Source of the DNA: Elusimicrobiota bacterium
Lineage (GTDB): Bacteria > Elusimicrobiota > Elusimicrobia > 2-01-FULL-59-12 > JACPXA01
Assembly: GCA_016196785.1 (NCBI GenBank)
Contig: JACPXA010000094.1
Span: 1 to 5,935, forward strand
DNA: 5,935 nt
Reading direction: 5' to 3'
A model generated the notes under the pieces. It saw only the letters and a list, made by a program, of their open reading frames with translations. It had not been told where the DNA came from and made no database searches. A program made the translations under genes and the position numbers. This document shows, in pieces, positions 1 to 5,540 of the stretch (its first letter is position 1; the number at the start of each line of letters is the position of its first letter).

Positions 1-522
1 GAACGTGAACGCCTCCATCCCCACATCCCAGGAGAGCGGAAGCCAGGCTTGGGCACGAATCCCGGTCAGCCCCAGGTCATCATCTGAGAGGAGGAGCCCG
101 TCGCCAACCTTGATCGGCTGACGACCGACGGTCAGCGACATCGGCCAATTAAAGGGGGTACGAAAGGCCAAGTACGCGTGCTCAATCCATGGGGTGAACT
201 CGGTATTAGGATACCGGGATCCTGCCGGATTGACCAAGCGGTCGGTGACCGTGCTGGTAGTGGACCCGACGACCCCGATGGCTTGGAGCTTGGTCCCTAA
301 CTCCACCGACGGGGCGACTTGGCTGTTGAGATAGAGGCGCATTCGATGGGAATAGAAGCCCCGCCGGTCGTTGGTACTGGTATCAAAATCGGGGTTGCTG
401 ATGGTGTTGCCGCGGATCCGGTACTCGGCCCCTAAATTCAAGGAGGTTGCACGGACAGGCAGGAGGGCGATCGGCAGGAAAACTCCGGCGAGAAGGACGA
501 CGTTAAGACAGCGACTCAACAC
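1..522 (-). CDS. Outer-membrane beta-barrel porin, alginate-export-like (5' part; runs off left edge)
   Basis: An open frame of 174 codons runs from a GTG at 522 to base 1 without a stop, so only the N-terminal part is present; the family is usually well over 400 residues. The GTG is preceded by a GGTAGGG ribosome site about 8 bases upstream, and an in-frame TAG at 532-534 rules out an earlier start; a TTG follows directly as second choice. The protein begins with a signal peptide (hydrophobic residues about 8-22, cleavage probably after VRA near residue 25). It continues with alternating amphipathic strands (LNLGAEYRIRGN, FYSHRMRLYLNS) and the segment TVGRQPIKVGDG around residues 131-142, which resembles porins of the alginate-export superfamily. 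It would sit in the outer membrane as a channel; the substrate is unknown and alginate is not implied. It has the same overall plan as the next porin gene, from which it is separated by a terminator. Confidence 0.8.
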   Translation of the reverse strand, partial: MLSRCLNVVLLAGVFLPIALLPVRATSLNLGAEYRIRGNTISNPDFDTSTNDRRGFYSHRMRLYLNSQVAPSVELGTKLQAIGVVGSTTSTVTDRLVNPAGSRYPNTEFTPWIEHAYLAFRTPFNWPMSLTVGRQPIKVGDGLLLSDDDLGLTGIRAQAWLPLSWDVGMEAFTF

Positions 523-556
523 GTGATCACCCTACCAAAAACCGCTCTCTCAAGTC

Positions 557-622
557 AAAAACACCAACCCCCTCACGGGCTCTCCCTCAGAGGACAAGGG
601 AAGATCAGTGAGGGGGTTGGTG
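557..622 (-). terminator. Rho-independent terminator of the 658-2031 porin gene
   Basis: Two perfectly complementary 15-base arms (562-576 and 608-622) enclose 31 bases that contain a second small hairpin (tccct 583-587 with aggga 597-601). Read on the minus strand, the stem ends in GGTTGGTG followed at once by five T (561-557). This fits an intrinsic terminator about 36 bases after the porin stop codon. The long, internally structured loop is unusual. On the plus strand the stem is not followed by a T run, so termination is predicted only for the leftward transcript. Confidence 0.85.
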
Positions 623-657
623 AAAGAGATAGAAACGTCTACCCCTGAAAGGGCGTC

Positions 658-2031
658 TTAGAACTTGATCTCCAAGTCGGCGCCGTAGCGCGTCGTACGA
701 TTTGTGGCCGTGGTTGCGGCTCCGGAGACTGGGGCCTCTGTAAAGGCCTTACCTGGCCAGAACCAGGCGTAGGAGGTTGAGAAAGACACGTTCTCGCTAT
801 GTCTCCAACTTGCCTTCAGGTCAAGTTCCTGACCGAGTTGTTTACTTACGAATGTCGTCCCGGTGAGGGGATTGATCGGCCGCTTTTGCCATTGGAAGTG
901 GTAATAATGAACACCCAGCCCTAGTTTCCGGTCCCAGATCGCTGGGGTGAGAGAACTCCCGACGTTCCAGGTGAGCAGGTTGGTAAGTCCGGGGGTGGTC
1001 GCGGTGAGACCAGCTCCCGTGGGGATGGGGATTCTCAAATTGGCCCCATGTTTCCCAACGATCTCACCAAACCGCAGGTCGGAGTTGATCGGAGTAAACG
1101 CTTCATTCCCAGCGGTCGAAGGATCGTTGCCCCGCCCCCAGCCAAACTGGGCTTTGAGGGCACCGTCCCCAATCGGGCAGGTGTGTTCATGAGTGAGCCC
1201 GACGAGGTAGGCAGATCCTGTGTAGGACGACGTGGCAGCCGGGCCCTTGTTCCGTCCACCATTGAACGCCGCCTCGGCAGCATAGGAGAAGCCGGCGACC
1301 AGATCTCCAGCGGCTCGTACCCCCGTGACGTTCAGCGCATTGTGCCCACCCGGTCCCGCGTTTTTGGCTCGGTTGTAATAGAAGTAAGTCGCCAGCTTGC
1401 CTTTGGGGATGATCCGATCAGACCAGACCTCACCACCCCACAGGTCGGTGTCGGTGTTGGTACGATCTGCGGCAGGCGAAGTGGCTGAGACAGTCGTGGA
1501 TTCTACTGGCTTCCCAGCGATGCCGGTGACTGAGGCCCAATCTCCGAGCTTGCCATCCGCCCGAAAGATATCCAGCGCCGCGACGCTGAGCAGGTCATCG
1601 TTCCCAGGACCAAAGTACACAATCAGATCATTCGGGCGCCCGTAGAACTGTCGTCCGATGGTCAGATCCGCTCGGTCAAACACATCCGGGATGCGTACAT
1701 GGGCTTCCTGGACTCGAACCGCTGTTAGGACCGCCGTATGGGCTGATTCTGCGCCTTGGCCCATGAGCCGGTTATTCTTGCTCAACGTGACTCGAGCACC
1801 TACATGATCAAGCAGGTCAAACCGCGAACCGACCAACAGCCGAACACGGGTCTCTCCTCGGAAGTCGGAAGCCGGGAGACTACTTGAGCTGAGTTCGTTA
1901 TTGATCCCGAACGACCGGGTCTGCAACCGGCCATCCAGCTTCAAGTTGCTGAGCAGCGCTGCCTGCACAGCACCACTGGCTTGCACCAAGACCAAGACTG
2001 CGACGAACCACGCCTGCATCCACTGTTTCAT
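658..2031 (-). CDS. Outer-membrane porin (beta-barrel, 457 aa)
   Basis: This complete gene encodes a predicted secreted beta-barrel channel of 457 residues. The start chosen is the ATG at 2031, because it begins a clear signal peptide (MKQWMQAW, a hydrophobic core to about residue 18, then an AVQA cleavage site near residue 24). The frame stays open upstream to a GTG at 2118, but that would give a hydrophilic Arg-rich leader overlapping the promoter. A purine-rich AAGGGGGAACAGAGAA lies upstream of the ATG. The mature protein has repeated strand-like segments (RVRLLVGSRFDLL, ADLTIGRQFYG at about 122-131, LATYFYYNRA) and ends in YGADLEIKF, whose terminal Phe is the classic signal for outer-membrane barrel insertion. 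Residues 126-128 form the same GRQ element as in the neighbouring porin. It has its own promoter and terminator, so it is probably monocistronic. Substrate specificity cannot be read from the sequence. Confidence 0.85.
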   Translation of the reverse strand: MKQWMQAWFVAVLVLVQASGAVQAALLSNLKLDGRLQTRSFGINNELSSSSLPASDFRGETRVRLLVGSRFDLLDHVGARVTLSKNNRLMGQGAESAHTAVLTAVRVQEAHVRIPDVFDRADLTIGRQFYGRPNDLIVYFGPGNDDLLSVAALDIFRADGKLGDWASVTGIAGKPVESTTVSATSPAADRTNTDTDLWGGEVWSDRIIPKGKLATYFYYNRAKNAGPGGHNALNVTGVRAAGDLVAGFSYAAEAAFNGGRNKGPAATSSYTGSAYLVGLTHEHTCPIGDGALKAQFGWGRGNDPSTAGNEAFTPINSDLRFGEIVGKHGANLRIPIPTGAGLTATTPGLTNLLTWNVGSSLTPAIWDRKLGLGVHYYHFQWQKRPINPLTGTTFVSKQLGQELDLKASWRHSENVSFSTSYAWFWPGKAFTEAPVSGAATTATNRTTRYGADLEIKF

Positions 2032-2106
2032 AGGTTCTCTGTTCCCCCTTTTATTCGCCGTTTCTCGTCGCCTCCCCTTCGCTCCAGGTCGGCAGCTTTG
2101 GGTGTC

Positions 2107-2135
2107 ACTGTAGCACACGGTTAAGCAGTTGTCAA
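2107..2135 (-). promoter_or_regulatory. Sigma70-type promoter of the porin gene
   Basis: On the minus strand a perfect -35 TTGACA (2130-2135) is followed after 17 bases by TACAGT (2107-2112), four of six matches to the -10 consensus. Transcription would start near base 2100, giving a leader of about 70 bases before the ATG at 2031. The -35 lies only 8 bases beyond the TPR gene stop, so the porin can be transcribed independently of, or in addition to, read-through from that gene. Confidence 0.65.
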
Positions 2136-2143
2136 GAAAATTT

Positions 2144-2869
2144 TCACTTTTGATGCGGATTTGTCACTGGATTCTGAACGGTCGTGGTTGACATGGTTAC
2201 TTGAGGAAGGGTGGTAAGTCGTTCTTGGGCTCGTTCCGCCCATGGGGTGTTAGGATAACGAACCGCTAACTTGTCGTAAAGGGCCCTCGCCTCTTGAACG
2301 TTCCCCAGAACTTCTTCGACACGTGCCAGGGATTCATACACCCTCGGCGCCAAAAAATGGTCGGGGAACTTGTCCAGGAAGGTTCGGTACGTCGTTTGAG
2401 CTTCTGTGAGCCGGTTGGTATCTTCTTGGACAACTCCCAACGCGCTGTACGTCATGGGATAGAGGGATTTCGCCTCGCGTAGGCCGAGGAGGGTCTCGTA
2501 AAGCTGGATCGCCTCAGGGTACTGTTTTTGACTGGAGAGGAGGTCCGCCTTGGTTAAGAGCGAGTGGGGATAGGCCGAGGTCGTCCGGAAACGCGTATCG
2601 AACTCATTCAATACCTTCACGGCTTGATCCCTCTGAGTCTGCTGACCGGCTAGCCCTTGAGCCAATGCCAGTTGGTACCATGCTTGGTCATCGACCGCTC
2701 TCGCATGGAACACGAGATACGCGAGAATGGCGAGCCCCACCACGAGCGTGAGCGTCCCTGCGAGCGAGGTCTCTCGATGCCTGGCAATCCAGTGCACCAC
2801 ATTGGCCACGGCCTCGGCCAGCTCGTTTCGCTTCAGCTCCTGTCGTGTCCAGCTCTTTTCAGTGGCCAT
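2144..2869 (-). CDS. Membrane-anchored tetratricopeptide repeat protein (YfgM-like architecture)
   Basis: A 241-residue protein with a short charged N-terminus, one membrane segment at about residues 36-55 (LAGTLTLVVGLAILAYLVF), and a soluble helical remainder. Four TPR-like helix pairs are visible at about 62-95, 101-130, 137-168 and 174-207, with typical signatures such as A-x-x-x-Y-x-x-L and the ending YPNTPWAERAQERL, common to periplasmic TPR proteins of the YfgM, BamD and CpoB type. The positive N-terminus predicts an in-to-out orientation with the repeats in the periplasm, where such proteins scaffold envelope complexes or chaperones. The C-terminal 20 residues are Thr/Asn/Pro-rich and probably disordered. 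The ATG at 2869 has only a weak ribosome site (GGG about 10 bases upstream). It lies upstream of a porin gene on the same strand, which suits an envelope role, but the partner is unknown. Confidence 0.8.
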   Translation of the reverse strand: MATEKSWTRQELKRNELAEAVANVVHWIARHRETSLAGTLTLVVGLAILAYLVFHARAVDDQAWYQLALAQGLAGQQTQRDQAVKVLNEFDTRFRTTSAYPHSLLTKADLLSSQKQYPEAIQLYETLLGLREAKSLYPMTYSALGVVQEDTNRLTEAQTTYRTFLDKFPDHFLAPRVYESLARVEEVLGNVQEARALYDKLAVRYPNTPWAERAQERLTTLPQVTMSTTTVQNPVTNPHQK

Positions 2870-2888
2870 TGAGAAATACCCATAGGAG

Positions 2889-2917
2889 ATATTATTTTAC
2901 ATAGAATAATTTTGCAA
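2889..2917 (-). promoter_or_regulatory. Possible promoter of the TPR gene
   Basis: On the minus strand TTGCAA (2912-2917) and TAATAT (2889-2894) are separated by exactly 17 bases, each matching four of six consensus positions. The start would be near 2882, leaving a leader of only about a dozen bases. The region is AT-rich and shared with the divergent SemiSWEET promoter, so the two may compete. The match is modest. Confidence 0.35.
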
Positions 2918-2921
2918 TAGC

Positions 2922-2937
2922 TGATAGAATACTAAGA
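2922..2937 (+). promoter_or_regulatory. Extended -10 promoter, predicted leaderless start of the SemiSWEET-like gene
   Basis: TGA TAGAAT (2922-2930) is an extended -10 element (TGn followed by a five-of-six -10 hexamer). The expected +1, seven bases beyond the hexamer, falls on the A of the ATG at 2937. No -35 is recognisable at the right spacing and no Shine-Dalgarno sequence precedes the ATG, both consistent with a leaderless transcript. An 8-base direct repeat ATAGAATA (2901-2908 and 2924-2931) spans the site. Confidence 0.45.
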
Positions 2938-3215
2938 TGTCAGCGGTTCAATGGGTGGGGGTGTTCTGTGGGGTCTTGATGCCGTTCTTTAACATCCCGT
3001 TGATTGCGCGGATTGTCCGTCGGCGGTCTTCGGAGGATATGAGCTTAGTGTGGGTGGTTGGGGTGTGGATTTGTGTTCTGGGGATGTTGCCATCCAGCCT
3101 GCGATCGCCAGACCTGGTCCTACTAGTCTTTGGGGTGGCGAACGCGCTCTTCTTTACGGGGGTCTTGCTTAGCGTCTTATACTTTCACCCTTCCTTCCGG
3201 AAACGACCGAAGTGA
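2937..3215 (+). CDS. SemiSWEET / PQ-loop family small membrane transporter
   Basis: A 92-residue, very hydrophobic protein with three membrane helices (about residues 5-23, 36-55 and 59-83), the size and topology of a bacterial SemiSWEET, a half-transporter that works as a homodimer to pass sugars or related small solutes down a gradient. Family-like features are the Pro at 21 followed by a basic loop and the Ser-rich ARIVRRRSSEDMS segment (24-36) between helices 1 and 2, Trp44 in helix 2, and Asn69 in helix 3 (FGVANALFFTG), which matches the substrate-pocket Asn of the family. The usual PQ pair is PL here, which is atypical. The ATG at 2937 is the first possible start, since an in-frame TAG lies at 2925-2927, and starting at Met15 would destroy helix 1. 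The gene is monocistronic and convergent with the desaturase. Substrate is not predictable. Confidence 0.72.
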   Translation: MSAVQWVGVFCGVLMPFFNIPLIARIVRRRSSEDMSLVWVVGVWICVLGMLPSSLRSPDLVLLVFGVANALFFTGVLLSVLYFHPSFRKRPK

Positions 3216-4178
3216 CTATATTGAATTGCTCCCCGCTTCCGCGGGGACAAGTTTCGCAGGGATGGCAGCACCTACATGGGATAGGCTCTGAGTCATTTGC
3301 CATGTAGAGTGCACCCGTTCCATGGCCCGCCGCGCCTGTAGGAGGGCTTGGGTCGAGACTTTGTTCAGGCGACTCGTGAGGCCGACCATGCGGAGTGAGC
3401 AAAGCCACCACTTCGTTGGATCCCAATGAAACCAACGAATCCCATTTCGATAATCGGAAGGGAATTTATGGTGAAAGTTATGATAGCCTTCTCCGTTCGT
3501 CAGAAACGCAAGCCACCAGCAGTCCCTGGAGGAGTCGTCATTGGCATACGGTTGTTTCCCGAACCGATGACTGGCAGAATTCACGAGAAAGGTAAAGTGG
3601 TGGACAAGGACTACCCGCAGTATCCCACCCCAGAGGAACCCTCCTAGAGGATGGCCAAACGCCAGGCCGACCAACGTAGGGATCCCAAAACCGATGAGAA
3701 TGGCGATCAGTAAGTAATAGCGATGCTGCCACATGACGAGCCGATCGTTCAGTAGGTCTGGGACATTGGTAAACTGGGAGGGATCGGAAGGCCGCTTATA
3801 ACAAATCCACCCCACGTGGGCATACCAGAACCCTTCTTGAAAGTTGTATGGGTCTTTCTCCGTATCGGTGTAGCGATGGTGGTTCCGATGATCGGAAGCC
3901 CAGCGCAAAGCGGTGTTTTGCAGTGCGCAGGCGCCGAAGACAAGATAAAACAGCTTCAGGAGAGAGTGAGAAACGTACGTCTTGTGAGCAAAGTATCGGT
4001 GATACCCTCCGGTGATGCTTAAGCCAGTCAGCCAGAAAAAAGCCACGAGCAGCGTCACATTAACAGGATGGATACCGTAATGGAAACTGTAGTAGATGGT
4101 CCCCACCACACCAATGAGCGGCGAGAACAGTAGGAAAATAAAGTTTGCCCAGTCTAGTTGTCTAGAGAGAGGTTTCAT
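3216..4178 (-). CDS. Membrane acyl-CoA/acyl-lipid desaturase (delta-9 desaturase family)
   Basis: A 320-residue di-iron membrane desaturase that would introduce a cis double bond into a saturated acyl chain, using oxygen and electrons from a redox partner, at the cytoplasmic membrane. The three diagnostic histidine boxes are present: HRYFAH at 60-65, HRNHH at 97-101 and HNFHH at 233-237 within GEGYHNFHHKFP. The additional conserved NSASH (200-204) is also present. Hydrophobic segments at about 11-30, 40-57, 72-90, 153-174 and 178-199 give the usual helix-pair topology. The ATG at 4178 has a good AGGGAG ribosome site five bases upstream. The last ~20 residues (from about AAIPAKLVPAEAG) are encoded by a repeat-like GC hairpin and are probably a non-essential tail. 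Substrate (CoA-, ACP- or lipid-bound) and double-bond position are inferred from the family only. Likely role: membrane fluidity adjustment. Confidence 0.9.
   Translation of the reverse strand: MKPLSRQLDWANFIFLLFSPLIGVVGTIYYSFHYGIHPVNVTLLVAFFWLTGLSITGGYHRYFAHKTYVSHSLLKLFYLVFGACALQNTALRWASDHRNHHRYTDTEKDPYNFQEGFWYAHVGWICYKRPSDPSQFTNVPDLLNDRLVMWQHRYYLLIAILIGFGIPTLVGLAFGHPLGGFLWGGILRVVLVHHFTFLVNSASHRFGKQPYANDDSSRDCWWLAFLTNGEGYHNFHHKFPSDYRNGIRWFHWDPTKWWLCSLRMVGLTSRLNKVSTQALLQARRAMERVHSTWQMTQSLSHVGAAIPAKLVPAEAGSNSI
3230..3247. repeat. GC-rich perfect hairpin (REP-like) inside the desaturase 3' end
   Basis: The sequence tccccgc TTCC gcgggga forms a perfect 7-bp stem with a 4-base loop. It lies 15 bases inside the desaturase coding end and just beyond the convergent SemiSWEET stop. 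Neither side carries a real T run, so it is a poor intrinsic terminator, although it could slow polymerase from both directions. Its form (GCGGAAGCGGGG preceded by a related half, ATCCCTGCGAAAC) recalls dispersed palindromic repeats of the CCCGCGAAAGCGGG type that often end up translated as IPAKAG-like tails. A second copy is not present in this window. Confidence 0.5.
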
Positions 4179-4197
4179 AAAACTCCCTGTGAAGAAT

Positions 4198-4242
4198 TAG
4201 CTCTCAATGAGCTATTGTAGCTTATTTTGACATGGTTTAGTC
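4198..4242 (-). promoter_or_regulatory. Desaturase promoter region with inverted repeat
   Basis: The 120-base gap between the desaturase start and the tRNA holds a good -10 TACAAT (minus strand, 4214-4219), with only a weak -35 candidate GACTAA (4237-4242) at 17-base spacing. Overlapping the -10 by one base and covering the expected transcription start is a perfect 6-bp inverted repeat TAGCTC-N5-GAGCTA (4198-4214). A repressor bound there would block initiation, so it could be an operator; it could also be a small hairpin at the 5' end of the mRNA. No regulator gene is recognised next to it. Confidence 0.4.
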
Positions 4243-4298
4243 GGCCACACAACGATCAACAAAAGATTGTCCCCCAGCAGGAGAAAAAAAGTTAGTTT

Positions 4299-4375
4299 TG
4301 GTACCCCCGGGCGGAGTCGAACCGCCAACCCACTCCTTAGGACGGAGTTGCTCTATCCAGTTGAGCTACGGGGGC
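4299..4375 (-). tRNA. tRNA-Arg (anticodon CCU), CCA encoded
   Basis: On the minus strand the 74 bases 4375-4302 fold as a complete tRNA: acceptor GCCCCCG with CGGGGGT, D stem GCTC/GAGC around AACTGGATA, anticodon stem ACTCC/GGAGT with loop GTCCTAA (anticodon CCT, reading AGG codons), a 5-base variable region, T stem GGCGG/CCGCC with loop TTCGACT, and discriminator A. It is followed by an encoded CCA (4301-4299). All stems pair without mismatch apart from a terminal G-U, so it looks functional. Its 5' half (4337-4375) is also the last 12 sense codons and stop of the integrase gene, and it has no separate 5' flank. It is therefore the attachment site of the element to the right. A T-rich stretch (minus strand, CTTTTTTTC at about 4283-4291) follows the 3' end. 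Confidence 0.95.
4337..4375 (-). other. Inferred attachment site: integrase 3' end fused to tRNA-Arg 5' half
   Basis: The 39 bases from the first tRNA base to the last base of the integrase stop codon are used twice, as tRNA acceptor, D and anticodon arms and as codons APVAQLDRATPS plus TAA. Tyrosine integrases commonly cross over within tRNA anticodon or T arms, so the host-element junction most likely lies within or near this stretch. The exact crossover and the second att copy cannot be placed, because the other end of the element is outside the window. Confidence 0.6.
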
Positions 4376-5533
4376 ATCTAAAGCTGAATTTGACTTGACT
4401 GTCGACTCGTTTTTGGTCACCGACTTGGGGTCTTCTAGAGTCTTGTTCAGAGACACTTTACGCCAGTTTTTACGCCACTCTTGATCACCATCCCACCGAT
4501 AGGTCGTGCCCAGAATTTCTCCCCCCACCCGCTTATCATCCCGTGAGGGAGTGACATAGACTTCGGTCATCTGGAGACTTGAATGCCCAAGATAGGCGGA
4601 CACGGTGGCAAGATCCACTCCCTTCTTGAGCATCATCCGAGCGCCAGTCCTCCGTAAGTCACGAAACTGGAAGTCCTTGAGTCCAACTTCTGCTCTAGTC
4701 TCATCAAACTGTTTGCGGAAATTGGTGAACTCAAAAATATGGTCGCCTTTCGTTGTCTCGATCAGTTGACACATCACACGATTAATCGGGACCGCATAGG
4801 GTTTACCGGTCTTGGCCTGAATCCCTTCCAGTTGGTTCGTGGCCTGGTTGACGTTTGCCTTTGTCAATTGCCTCAAATCCTTGAGCCGTAACGTCGTGTG
4901 AATCGCCCCAAGGCAAATGCGCCTCAGCGACATTGTAGCAGATCGCATGAAGCGATCAAACTCTTCCAATGACAGTACCCGCGTCCTCCCAAAGGCTTTC
5001 TCACTTGCCTTTCGAACCAAAGGACCGGGATTCTCAGTAGGAAGCTGGATATTCCCAATGACCTTCAGCCGTCGCCACTCCTTCAGCTTGTTGAACAGAT
5101 GCGTCAACACAGTGTGCTCTTTATTAACACTATTGGGTTGGACATGTTTCTCCCGCTCGTGGCGATATCGCTGCACATCTACATAGGTGATTGTGTCTAC
5201 GTAGCGGCCTTTGAAAAACTCTTTGAGATAGCGGAGCGAGAGCACGTAGCTCTTCGCCGATTTCTTCTGTGACCCGTGCCACTGCCAATACAGATCTACC
5301 GCCTGTTCCATCGTGATGCGCTGCACCCGCTCATTCAGATTCAACTTCCCTAGTCGAATCTGCTCCCGGTATTGGTTTAATTTCACAATGGCATCGTCAA
5401 TCACACCAGGCTGCGAGACGGGCCCGACGCACTTAAGGAATGGCTGGCCGTTGGGAAAGATCCTGATAAAGACGTACCCCCGGTCAATCCGGATCCCTCG
5501 AGGTAGGGTCTTGTTTTTAAACTTCCTCGCCAT
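4337..5533 (-). CDS. Tyrosine-type site-specific integrase overlapping the tRNA-Arg gene
   Basis: A 398-residue phage/island-type tyrosine recombinase, predicted to integrate and excise the element at tRNA-Arg. Numbering from the ATG at 5533, residues about 12-60 form an N-terminal arm-binding domain, 73-155 the helical core-binding (SAM-like) domain, and 185-335 the catalytic domain. Active-site residues are Arg216 (TTLRLKDL), Lys241 (AKTGK), Arg294 in RDLRR, His317 (YLGHS) and nucleophile Tyr326 (TEVYV). The His normally opening the HxLR box is Arg291 here. About 70 residues follow the Tyr, a long tail, and the last 12 (APVAQLDRATPS) are translated tRNA-Arg sequence. The frame also allows a TTG at 5539, adjacent to the upstream gene's stop at 5541; the ATG is preferred, since neither start has a strong ribosome site and translational coupling to the HTH gene is likely. 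The region looks more AT-rich than the left half, as expected for acquired DNA. Confidence 0.9.
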   Translation of the reverse strand: MARKFKNKTLPRGIRIDRGYVFIRIFPNGQPFLKCVGPVSQPGVIDDAIVKLNQYREQIRLGKLNLNERVQRITMEQAVDLYWQWHGSQKKSAKSYVLSLRYLKEFFKGRYVDTITYVDVQRYRHEREKHVQPNSVNKEHTVLTHLFNKLKEWRRLKVIGNIQLPTENPGPLVRKASEKAFGRTRVLSLEEFDRFMRSATMSLRRICLGAIHTTLRLKDLRQLTKANVNQATNQLEGIQAKTGKPYAVPINRVMCQLIETTKGDHIFEFTNFRKQFDETRAEVGLKDFQFRDLRRTGARMMLKKGVDLATVSAYLGHSSLQMTEVYVTPSRDDKRVGGEILGTTYRWDGDQEWRKNWRKVSLNKTLEDPKSVTKNESTVKSNSALDAPVAQLDRATPS

Positions 5534-5540
5534 AGCCAAA

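Noticed and set aside
1048..1488. 146-codon plus-strand open frame inside the porin gene
   Set aside because: It is antisense to a well-supported porin, has no ribosome site or recognisable domain, and shows an odd composition typical of a shadow frame.
2032..2118. 29-codon in-frame extension upstream of the porin start
   Set aside because: It starts at a GTG overlapping the promoter, is Arg-rich, and would bury the signal peptide inside the protein.
3230..3247. Bidirectional intrinsic terminator between SemiSWEET and desaturase
   Set aside because: The hairpin is strong, but neither side has a T tract, and it is embedded in coding sequence.
4337..4375. VAQLDRATPS as a functional integrase domain
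   Set aside because: It is a direct translation of the tRNA-Arg 5' half; any protein role would be incidental.
4376..4406. TCGACA with TTAGAT as the tRNA promoter
   Set aside because: The -10 would end at the base before the tRNA, so transcription would begin inside the mature tRNA.
4917..5186. 89-codon plus-strand open frame inside the integrase gene
   Set aside because: It is opposite to integrase coding sequence and contains no family features.
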